In this document: piece by piece, positions 52,823 to 64,000 of the stretch
How positions within the stretch are numbered: the stretch's first letter is position 1
How the letters are laid out: every line of letters begins with the position of its first letter
Assembly (NCBI GenBank): GCA_965153355.1
Contig: OZ231127.1
Span: 2,418,001-2,482,000 of the forward strand
Source: Flaccisagitta enflata
Taxonomy: Eukaryota > Chaetognatha > Sagittoidea > Aphragmophora
Reading direction: 5' to 3'
DNA length: 64,000 bases
Position numbers and translations under genes: made by a program
The notes under the pieces: generated by a model
What the model was told of the DNA's origin: nothing
The model's input: the letters and a program-made list of their open reading frames with translations, nothing else
The model's database searches: none

Positions 52823-53112
52823 CCATACTCGACCCTGGTGATATTGGCAAGACAACACTTCTGAAACTCAACCAACATCTAGCATCCATACTCGACCCCA
52901 GTGATATTGGTAAGACAACACTTCTGAAACTCAACCAACATCTAGCATCCATACTCGACCCTAGCGATATTGGTAAGACAATACTTCTGAAACTCAACCA
53001 ACATCTGGGTACCGTACTCGACCCCAGTAATATTGGTAAGACATCACTACTGAAACTTAACCAACACTCGCCCTACTTACTCGACCCCAGCGATATTGGT
53101 CAGACGACATTC
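52823..53112 (+). repeat. Second block of the 63-bp donor array (about five diverged copies)
   Basis: Donor positions 52847 (GC in place of GT), 52910, 52973, 53036 and 53099 (GTCAGA). The last two units differ most from the rest, as expected for the array edge. The 63-bp spacing is kept. Confidence 0.92.
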
Positions 53113-53422
53113 CATTATTCCTTATTGAACATTTTTCTTTCAAAATTGAACCAAGTGAAGTGATATTATTGATGAGATCGATATTGTTTAGTCTGTTTTG
53201 CTCCACTAATGAATGACTTATCGCTGAAGTTCATGAAACATGGCAATAATCGATTCAGATTCATCACCTGTTCTTTCTTTTTGTGTGTCAGTCTTAAATA
53301 CAGACAAAGATAGATACGAAAAGATGAAAAATAATGGGAAATGAGGCAAAGACAGATACCTATGAATCAAAGAGAAATGAGATAAAGATATTCATAAATG
53401 TAAAATCACCTATCCTTTTCAG

Positions 53423-53547
53423 ACTTGAATGGAGAGCCTCTGACAGCGTTCACGACAGCAAATGTACTTCATACGTTAGCAACTGCAATGTCACTTCTTA
53501 GACGATGCAGAGTCAACGCAGCACTCACCATACAATTGTTCTCACAT
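53423..53547 (+). CDS. AFDN: Afadin homologue, visible exon 4 (DIL domain)
   Basis: A 125-bp exon between TATCCTTTTCAG and TCACAT|GTAAGT. It opens with two bases that complete the split codon after ..GATATTG (phase 1) and ends in phase 0. It encodes DLNGEPLTAFTTANVLHTLA, then TAMSLLRRCRVNAALTIQLF and SH. VLHTL..AMSLLRRCRVNAALTIQLFS is the most conserved stretch of the afadin DIL domain and makes the identification secure. A GA microsatellite begins about 10 bp after the donor. Conservation is much higher here than in the linker encoded by the end of visible exon 3, which fits a tolerant loop at the position of the repeated units. Confidence 0.95.
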
Positions 53548-53554
53548 GTAAGTG

Positions 53555-54030
<476 letters not shown>

Positions 54031-54286
54031 TAAGCGCGCAGATTGACAGATGTAATTAGAAAACAAGTGTACTCAATGAAATTATATTTGAACAAAATGC
54101 TTTGTTTAAGATTGTATCTCCAAGCCCAAGAGCAATTTGTCAGAAGAAAAAGGAAAATGTTGATAGAAATTCCAAGATGGAAGAAAAGAATGGAAAGACG
54201 ATTTTCATCATCCACAAGAAGAGTTACTTGGAGAGATTATCACTCATCTTCAAATATGCAAATCGCAAGAATAGCTCTCTTATATC

Positions 54287-54290
<4 letters not shown>

Positions 54291-54340
<50 letters not shown>
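54291..54340 (+). repeat. (CT)n microsatellite serving as polypyrimidine tract
   Basis: About 24 CT units that end in GTCTCTGTCTTCAG, the 3' splice site of the fifth visible exon. Confidence 0.85.
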
Positions 54341-54344
<4 letters not shown>

Positions 54345-54352
54345 GTCTTCAG

Positions 54353-54539
54353 TTATTCCATTTCATCAACATGTGGATATTCAATCAACTGCTTGCCCCT
54401 CCTCCTTCCCCCTCTGCCGCGTTGTGTACAATGACGTGGGGAGTCCGTCTTCTGCGCCGTCTATCCAGAATCGCCACTTGGGCTAAGAAGCAAGGGCTGG
54501 AGCTTGCCGCAGACTGCCATCTAAGCAGGGTTATGCAAG
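54353..54539 (+). CDS. AFDN: Afadin homologue, visible exon 5 (end of DIL domain)
   Basis: A 187-bp exon from TCTGTCTTCAG to TTATGCAAG|GTGAGA, entering in phase 0 and leaving in phase 1. It encodes LFHFINMWIFNQLLAPPPSP, then SAALCTMTWGVRLLRRLSRI and ATWAKKQGLELAADCHLSRVMQ. LFHFINMW.FN.L and W..KQGLELAADCHLSR..Q match the end of the afadin DIL domain. The segment between them is shorter and more divergent than in vertebrates. The following helix, PDZ domain and C-terminal coiled region are expected in later exons, which I did not find in the remaining 9.5 kb. The 3' end and donor of this exon are partly copied downstream (54575-54710). Confidence 0.92.
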
Positions 54540-54710
54540 GTGAGAATTAAGAATATTATTATATCATTTCTTCCCATTAAAGCAGGGTTATGGAAGGTAT
54601 AAAAAAAAGAATGACATGTTATTTCATGTCATTTAAGCAGGGTTATGCAAGGTAAGAATGGAGAATAACATGTCAAGTTATTTCTCGTCATCTAAGCAGG
54701 GTGAGAATGA
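54518..54710 (+). repeat. Copies of the exon 5 end and its splice donor
   Basis: The original catctaagcagggttatgc plus aaggtgagaat (54518-54550) recurs at about 54575-54600 (tatggaaggtataa), 54630-54660 (tatgcaaggtaagaatg, a strong donor) and 54689-54710 (ctaagcagggtgagaatga, shortened). Spacing is about 55-60 bp. Confidence 0.85.
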
Positions 54711-55060
54711 AGATACAATAACCAATCATCTCATTCCAACACTTTGCATACTGTCCATGTGCTTTAAAGAAAGGCATATGTTGAACATGGAATACAAAGA
54801 AAACGATTGTAAATGGATAATGAGATTTGGATCAATGCTGGCCACCTCCGCACTGCTCTGTCTCCCTATGTAGTCACTGCCAGGAAAATGTTAACATTTT
54901 TACATGAACACTGCACAATTTTGTCTTTCTTGCCCAGTTTGTAACAACTATCATTTGTACGCTGTTGAGAGAAATGTATCCTTCCATTGACAGACTGCAA
55001 AAACCATAAACTTATAGTTTTTGTCATTCATTGATTGCCCATAACGGTAGGAAGATCATA
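54711..55060. other. No recognisable feature
   Basis: Unique sequence of the next afadin intron. A 71-codon open stretch overlaps 54658-54873 but has no similarity or acceptor. Confidence 0.4.
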
Positions 55061-55063
55061 GCG

Positions 55064-55193
<130 letters not shown>

Positions 55194-55374
55194 AACGAGA
55201 GTCTGAAATAGGGACAGATTGGTAGAGAGTGTCAGAGACAGAGACAGCCAGTAATACATAGGAAGAGACAAATACACAGACAAACAGACAGAGAGACACA
55301 CAGACAGTAAGACGCACAGACAGACATAATCAATGAAAGAAAGGCTGAAAACGTGACGAGAAGTGATAAGAAGA

Positions 55375-56112
55375 GGACCCTCTTGAAGTTGAGACAGGGG
55401 CTGTGACAGACAGATAGAAAGACAGACATACAGACGTATAAAGGGTAGTAAGTAGAAGGCCGGTTTATGAGGAAGACCCTCGTTAGGCTAAGACAGGGGC
55501 ATTGACAGACAGATAAACAGATAGAAAGACAGACATACAGACATATAAAGGGTAGTAAGTAGAAGGCCGGTTTATGGGGAAGACCCTTGTTAGGATAAGA
55601 CAGGGGCATTGGCAGAAAGATAGACAGATAGAAAGACAGATATGCAAACATATAAAGGGTGATAAGGAGAGGGCCAGTTTATGGGGAAGACCCTTGTTAG
55701 GCTAAGACAGGGGCATTGACAGACAGATAGGCAGAGAGAAAGACAGATATGCAGACATATAAAGGGTGATGAGGAGAGGGCCAGTTTATGGGGAGGAACC
55801 TCGTTGGGCTAAGACAGGGGCATTGACAGACAAATAGACAGATAGAAAGACAGACATACAGACATATAAAGGGTGATGAGGAGAGGGCCGGCTTATGGGG
55901 AAGACCCTCGTTAGGCTAAGACAGGGGCATTGACAGACAGATAGACAGATAGAGAGACAGACATACAGACATATAAAGGGTGATGAGGAGAGGGCCGGCT
56001 TATGGGAAAGACCCTCGTTAGGCTAAGACAGGGGCATTGACAGACAGATAGACAGATAGAAAGACAGATATGCAGACATATAAAGGGTGATGAGGAGAGG
56101 GCCGGTTTATGC
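55375..56112. repeat. 107-bp tandem array, block 1 (about seven copies)
   Basis: Units contain gacaggggcattgacagaca, gatagaaagacagacatacag, acatataaagggt and ggccggtttatggggaagac. The spacing of attgacag is 107 bp (55501, 55608, 55715, 55822, 55929). Confidence 0.93.
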
Positions 56113-56367
56113 ATTGGGGAAAAGCTCCTTCACTCGTTGCCTAGATAACCCTCTTATTCACTAGCTATTAGGATCATCTCAGTTTTTTTTAATGTGTTGT
56201 TTTTTCCTAAACAAAAAATAGAAAAAATTAAACCGTCGTCCTAGTGGAAGAGAACAATATGCTGATCTGGAATATTTAATGTGAGCTCAACGAGGCAAGT
56301 ATTTCTATTTTTAAGATGCCGGGACTGAAAATGAAAAAGGAAAATGTTCAAAATTATAAATTTTTGC
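56113..56367. other. 255-bp unrelated insert within the 107-bp array
   Basis: The array breaks after ggccggtttatg and resumes with atggggaagaccctcg. The inserted segment is unique AT-rich sequence without clear inverted ends. Confidence 0.6.
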
Positions 56368-57460
56368 TGATGGGGAAGACCCTCGTTAGGCTAAGGCAGG
56401 GGCATTGACAGACAGATAGACAGATAAAAAGACAGATATGCAGACATATAAAGGGTGATAAGTAGAAGGCCGGTTTATGGGGAAGACAATCGTTAGGCAA
56501 AGACAGGGGCATTGACAGACAGATAGACAGATAGAAAGACAGATATGCTGGCATATAAAGGGTGATAAGGAGAGGGCCAGTTTATGGGAAAGACCCTCGT
56601 TAGGCTAAGACAGGGGCATTGACAGACAGATAGACAGATAAAAAGACAGATATGCAGACATATAAAGGGTGATAAGTAGAAGGCCGGTTTATGGGGAAGA
56701 CAATCGTTAGGCAAAGACAGGGGCATTGACAGACAGATAGACAGATAGAAAGACAGATATGCAGACATATAAAGGGTGATGAGGAGAGGGCCGGTTTATG
56801 GGGAAGACAATCGTTAGGCTAAGACAGGGGCATTGACAGACAGATAGACAGATAAAAAGACAGATATGCAGACATATAAAGGGTGATAAGTAGAGGGCCG
56901 GTTTATGGGAAAGACCCTCGTTAGGCTAAGACAGGGGCATTGACAGACAGATAGACAGATAGAAAGACAGACATACAGACGTATGAAGGGTGATAAGTAG
57001 AAGGCCGGTTTATGGGAAAGACCCTCGTTAGGTTAAGACAGGGGCATTGACAGACAGATAGACAGATAGAAAGACAGATATGCAGACAGATAAAGGGTGA
57101 TAAGTAGAAGGCCGGTTTATGGGGAAAACCCTCGTTAGGCTAAGGCAGGGGCATTGACAGACAGATAGACAGATAGAAAGACAGACATACAGACATATAA
57201 AGGGTGATGAGGAGAGGGCCGGTTTATGGGAAAGACCCTCGTTAGGCTAAGACAGGGGCATTGACAGACAGATAGACAGATAGAAAGACAGAAACGCAGA
57301 CATATAAAGGGTGATAAGTAGAAGGCCGGTTTATGGGGAAGACCATCGTTAAGCTAAGACAGGGGCATTGACAGACAGATAGACAGATAGAAAGACAGAT
57401 ATGCAGACAGATAAAGGGTGATGAGGAGAGGGCCGGTTTATGGGAAAGACCCTCGTTAAG
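56368..57460. repeat. 107-bp tandem array, block 2 (about ten copies)
   Basis: Same unit as block 1. Pairs of adjacent units (with ggaagacaatcgttagg) recur as roughly 214-bp dimers near 56365-56580 and 56580-56790. Confidence 0.93.
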
Positions 57461-57539
57461 GGGAAAGTGTAAACATCGTCCTTTTGAATAGTCGTTGACA
57501 GACAGAAAGACAGATATGCAGACAGATAAAGGGTGATGA

Positions 57540-58675
57540 GGAGGGGACAGTTTAACAGACAGACACCAAAACAGACAGACACAGACAAACGAACAAACAG
57601 ACAGATACAGATACAGACGGACTGACAGACTGAACTCCCATTGGCCATGGGTAGTAATAAACTTAATGGTTATCCGGGAAACGCACAGACAGATAAACAG
57701 ACAGACACCAAAACAGACAGACACAGACAAACGAACAAACAGACAGATACAGATACAGACGGACTGACAGACTGAACTCGCATTGGCCATGGGTAGTAAT
57801 AAACTTAATGGTTATCCGGGAAACGCACAGACAGATAAACAGACAGACACCAAAACAGACAGACACAGACAAACGAACAAACAGACAGATACAGATACAG
57901 ACGGACTGACAGACTGAACTCGCATTGGCCATGGGTAGTAATAAACTTAATGGTTATCCGGGAAACGCACAGACAGATAAACAGACAGACACCAAAACAG
58001 ACAGACACAGACAAACGAACAAACAGACAGATACAGATACAGACGGACTGACAGACTGAACTCGCATTGGCCATGGGTAGTAATAAACTTAATGGTTATC
58101 CGGGAAACGCACAGACAGATAAACAGACAGACACCAAAACAGACAGACACAGACAAACGAACAAACAGACAGATACAGATACAGACGGACTGACAGACTG
58201 AACTCGCATTGGCCATGGGTAGTAATAAACTTAATGGTTATCCGGGAAACGCACAGACAGATAAACAGACAGACACCAAAACAGACAGACACAGACAAAC
58301 AGACAAACAGACAGATACAGATACAGAAACAGACGGATTGACAGACTGAACTCGCATTGGCCATGGGTAGTAATAAACTTAATGGTTATCCGGGAAACGC
58401 ACAGACAGACACCAAAACAGACAGACACAGACAAACAGACAAACAGACAGATACAGATACAGAAACAGACGGATTGACAGACTGAACTCGCATTGGCCAT
58501 GGGTAGTAATAAACTTAATGGTTATCCGGGAAACGCACAGACAGATAAACAGACAGACACCAAAACAGACAGACACAGACAAACGGACAAACAGACAGAT
58601 ACAGAAACAAACGGACTGACAGACTGAACTCGCATTGGCCATGGGTAGTAATAAACTTAATGGTTATCCGGGAAA
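57540..58675. repeat. 142-bp tandem array (eight copies)
   Basis: Each unit is a GACA-rich part (agacagacaccaaaacagac) plus a unique part (ttggccatgggtagtaataa, acttaatggttatccggg). Five copies are almost identical. Later ones have 6- to 12-bp indels. Confidence 0.95.
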
Positions 58676-58724
58676 CACACAGAGCGACAAAAAGAGAGAA
58701 AAATACACAGACGGACAGTCAGAC

Positions 58725-58728
<4 letters not shown>

Positions 58729-58807
<79 letters not shown>

Positions 58808-58808
58808 A
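58729..58808. repeat. (GATA)n microsatellite
   Basis: About 20 GATA units. Confidence 0.96.
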
Positions 58809-59430
58809 AGAAACATAGACAGAGAGACAAACAGACATACATACAGACAAACAAACCGACAAACGGGAAGACACAGAAAAAAACGACAGAAAGACGAAAG
58901 GACAGGCAGACCGACAGACATACAGTCACACAGACAGACACACAAACAGAGATAAAACCAACACAGAGACAGACAAACGAGCAGACAAAGGGACGGACGC
59001 ACACAAAGGTAAGTCAGACGGAAGGACAGCCAGACAGACAAGCGGTCGGACAGACAGATCGACAGAAGAACAGGCAGATACTGGTCATGAGAAGTAATAA
59101 ACTTAATGGAAATTGGGGAGGCACAATTAGACAGAAAGACAAACATTCCATTGGCCATGAGTAGGAATGAGCCTAATGACATTGCGGAAGACACACAGTC
59201 CGATAGACAGACAAGAAGAAAGAAAGAAAGAAAGAAAGAAAGACAGACAGACTGACGGGCCACCCTTTGCTTTTGCCATGGCCCATTGGCTGTTGCTCAT
59301 AGTTCATCATAAACTGAATCCTGGAGACAGAAACACAAAAACTCACATAGAAGATGGAAAAGAAAAGAAGAAAGAAAAAACTAATCGAGGAGGTAAAGAG
59401 AACACAGGAGGGGGAAAGAAGAAGAAAGAC
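58809..59430. other. GACA-rich degenerate sequence
   Basis: Further diverged gacagac words, with two more ggccatgagtag(g/t)aat fragments of the 142-bp unit (59080-59180). No gene. Confidence 0.6.
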
Positions 59431-59436
59431 ACGAAG

Positions 59437-61010
<1,574 letters not shown>

Positions 61011-61339
61011 TTCGGAGAGACAGATAGACATGCCGAGAGGCGAGCTATCCATCGACATACGTGACCGGACAACCAGAGAAGAGAAGAAGGATTGAAAACC
61101 CATTCAAATTGCTTTTTTGTTCAAATCGCCCTCATGTTCTAATTGCCCTTTTGTTTAAATTACCCTCTCGTGCGCACTCTTTGCAAAGATATTTTTCCTA
61201 AAGGTCCCTGCGTGAGATAAACTCAAGAGTCAAGTGGTTAATGAGTTGCACATTCTTTACGTGTCTAACGAGAGTAAGTCTAAAAGCTCCATCCCCCTCT
61301 CCCCCCCCTCCATTCCGCATTGGGAGAAAACAAGTGACT

Positions 61340-61548
61340 CGGGGTTAGAATATCGTTGCGGACGGGTGGGCAGGGGCATCCAACTCTCATCCCACACACA
61401 AACATACTCAAGAAGAATCTAAAACGCTTGTTTTTCCTCTTTTCAACTCGATGACCCCAGACCAACAGACCAACGGACAGACGGACCAACCGACGGAGCG
61501 ACGGTCAAAGCCTCTCAAAAAAATGCGAGTCCGGTCCGCGACTAAAAA
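61340..61548 (+). mobile_element. GGAC-core hairpin element, degenerate copy
   Basis: gttgcggacgggtgggcagg, gaccaacggacagacggacc core, then agcctctcaaaaaaatgcgagtc and cgcgactaaaaatt. The left opening word is lost. Confidence 0.55.
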
Positions 61549-61699
61549 TTGAAGATTACACAAGTAAAGAAACGTTGTGAGAAAGAGAGTAGAGAAGCAG
61601 AGGGGCAAAAAGATTCTTTTTTCAATTTTTCCTTGTTTTTTGTTCACACTCCAGTGCACTCACTTGGCACTTTGTGCGCACACAACTTGACATCTGTCA

Positions 61700-61850
61700 A
61701 CGCCCACTCAAAAGCCCACTCAAAAGCCCACTCAAAAGCCCACTAAAAAGCCCACTCATAGGCCCACTCAAAAGCCCACTCAAAAGCCCACTCAAAAGCC
61801 CACTCAAAAGCCCACTCAAAAGCCCACTCAAAAGCCCACTCAAAAGCATA
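61700..61850. repeat. 12-bp tandem repeat (aaaagcccactc)
   Basis: About 12 units, almost identical. Confidence 0.93.
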
Positions 61851-62130
61851 CCCACTCAAACAAACGCGCGGACTTACAACTGCAGCCATGCGAAAGACTG
61901 CAAGCACTCAATATCACACACAAACATCCACTAAAAAAACGCTTACACCCACATCTGCTGCCATGTGTAGGAGCGCAAACGCTCACTCTCACGAGCGTAC
62001 ACTCGCACGAACAAATGCGCACAAACACAGATCTGCAGCTATGTGCAAGAGCGTTGACTCTCAAATACACACCCACATCTCAATCTGATTCACACATACC
62101 CATTCATACAAACGATTACACCCACATCAG
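61851..62130. repeat. Degenerate repeat of about 100 bp (gctgccatgtgcaagagcg)
   Basis: Words ctgcagc(c/t)atgtgcaagagcg and cacacccacatc recur near 61885, 61960, 62030 and 62325. Confidence 0.5.
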
Positions 62131-62302
<172 letters not shown>

Positions 62303-62689
62303 CTACCTAAACAAATGCTTCCACCCACAGCTGCAGCTATGTGCAAAAGCGTAAACTCTCACATGCAAACCCACCTATTAATCTCACACGCACACACCCA
62401 ATCATACACATGAGCGCAAGCTCACGCTCTAACACGCACACACCCTCATCTCTACCACATGTCAACCTACACGCTCACCCATGTGTCAACCCACACGCAC
62501 ACACCCTCGTGTCACCCACACGCTCAACCATATGTCAACCACACGCTCAACCATATGTCAACCCACACGCGCAGACGACGCCCTCTAGTCACGTCATGTG
62601 ACCTTTTGACATGTAGCGTGATGCCTGATGGAAAGAAAGACTGTTAAATGTAGCGTGAGCAACTGAGTATTTCACCTTTGCTTTCTAGA

Positions 62690-63115
62690 TGTGGTGGTGG
62701 TGTTGGTGGTATGGTGATGGAGGTGGTGGTAATGGTGGTTATTGTGGTGGTGGTGGTGGTGGTGGTGGTGGTGGTGGTGGTGGTGGTGGTGGTGGATTTG
62801 GTGTTGTGTGGTGGTGGTGGATGTGATGGTGGTGTATGTTGTGGTTCATGGTGGTTGACGTAGTAGTGGTGATGGTGGTGGTGGCGGTGACGATGGCGGC
62901 GGCGGTGGCGGCGGCGGCGGTGGTGGTGGTGGTGGTTGTGGTGATGGTGGTGGTGGTGGTTGTGGTGGTGATTGTGGTGTCGGTGGTGCATATTGGTTGA
63001 AATGGTGGTGGATATGGTGGTGTGTGGTGATGGTTGTGGTGTTGGTAGTGGATGTGGTGGTGTGTGGTGGTGTTGCGTGATGATGGTGGTGCGTGGTGGT
63101 AGTGGCGATGGTGGC
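62690..63115. repeat. (GGT)n-rich low-complexity tract
   Basis: GGT with GAT, GTT and GGC changes. No frame is coding. Confidence 0.9.
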
Positions 63116-63334
63116 GGAGAGCATTCGACCTTTTACCGCCGTCGAGATGTGGCCTTGATGTGGTTTAGCTTGATAACATGATGGAAGATTGAATTTCAAT
63201 CTCATGAACGCTTTGCAGATGAGGCAAATAACCTTACTTCACTGTAATCCCATACAGCCACTTGTACAATGATGCTCACATTGTTTAGTAGTAATGCCGT
63301 CCAACTTTCATACTTATTGGCTGTTGCTATGCCT

Positions 63335-64000
63335 TAAACTATTCTTGCCCTTGACAACTGCGCACCTTCTTTAATTGCCCACAAATCCATTCTTTCCCTC
63401 CACAGTTAAACTTTCTTTTAAAATTGCCCAAAACTATTCTTGCCCATGACAGCTGCGCACCTTCTTTAATTGCCCAAAAAGCCATTCTTTCCCTTCACAG
63501 TAAAACTTTTTTTCATGTTGCACAAAACTATCCTTGCCCATGACAGCTGCACACCCTCTTCAATTACCCAAAACGCTCCTTAACAGTTATACTTTTTTTT
63601 TCCAAATTACCCAAACCTATTCTTGCCCATGACAGCTGTACACCTTCTTCAACCCCCCACAACGCCATTCTTTCCCCACAAAACTGAGATTTCGCCTAAA
63701 ATTACCCAAACCTATTCTTGCCCATGACAGCTGCGCACCTTCTTCAATACCCCATAACGCCATTCTTTCCCCAATAAAACTGAGATTTCGCCTAAGATTG
63801 CCCAAACCGATTCTTGCCCATGACAGCTGCATACCTTCTTCATTTCCCCACAACGCCATTCTTTCCCCCACAAAACTGAGATTTCGCCTAAGATTGCCCA
63901 AAACTATTCTTGCCCTTGACAGCTGCGCACCTTCTTCAATTGCCCAAGACTCCTGATCATCTTCAACGCGTCAACGTGGACTACTTCAAAATCAACTCCC
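63335..64000. repeat. Tandem repeat of about 95-105 bp, at least six copies, reaching the window edge
   Basis: Units share cttgcccatgacagctgcgc, accttcttcaattgccca and aactgagatttcgcctaa. Spacing is 95 and 94 bp for the first copies and about 105 bp later. Confidence 0.9.

Noticed and set aside
50948-53112. CRISPR-like array (regularly spaced repeats)
   Set aside because: The units are directly adjacent without variable spacers and lie in an animal gene.
54658-54873. 71-codon open stretch after the last afadin exon
   Set aside because: It contains the copied donor sequences, has no acceptor, and does not resemble the next afadin segment.

Overview
The window is animal nuclear DNA, most likely from an aquatic invertebrate. 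It has spliced genes with GT-AG introns, long simple-sequence arrays (GA/CT, CA/TG, AAC, AAG, GACA), several tandem satellites and many short transposon-like elements. I cannot name the species. Unique coding sequence is only a few percent of the window.

Left part (about 0.7-7.8 kb, minus strand): three phase-compatible exons of one gene whose 3' part runs off the left edge. The first exon holds an IRE1/RNase L-like kinase plus a KEN-like ribonuclease domain, and the next two encode charged coiled coil. The large intron holds a decamer satellite and two TA-flanked inverted-repeat elements.

Middle part (about 8-25 kb): no convincing gene. It holds GC-rich segments, microsatellites, a 3.5 kb element with very long inverted repeats and nested insertions, and a pogo-like element.

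Right part (25.5-54.5 kb, plus strand): five consecutive exons of an afadin (canoe) homologue covering its DIL region. All exon junction phases agree. The first intron is 24 kb and is filled with repeats: a hAT-type MITE, a 5'-truncated REL-endonuclease LINE, an 81-bp minisatellite, copies of a short element with a (GGAC)n core and a terminal hairpin, foldback elements, and possibly parts of a nested minus-strand membrane-protein gene. The most striking structure is at the third exon. Its last 43 bases plus the first 20 intron bases, and therefore the 5' splice site, are repeated in tandem every 63 bp, about 21 times, with an 840-bp insertion between two blocks. Because 63 is a multiple of three, the first 14 donors all keep the reading frame. 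The donor of the last visible exon has also been copied downstream.

Far right (54.7-64 kb): tandem arrays of 107, 142 and about 95-105 bp and very long AAG, CA and GGT tracts. I found no further afadin exon there.
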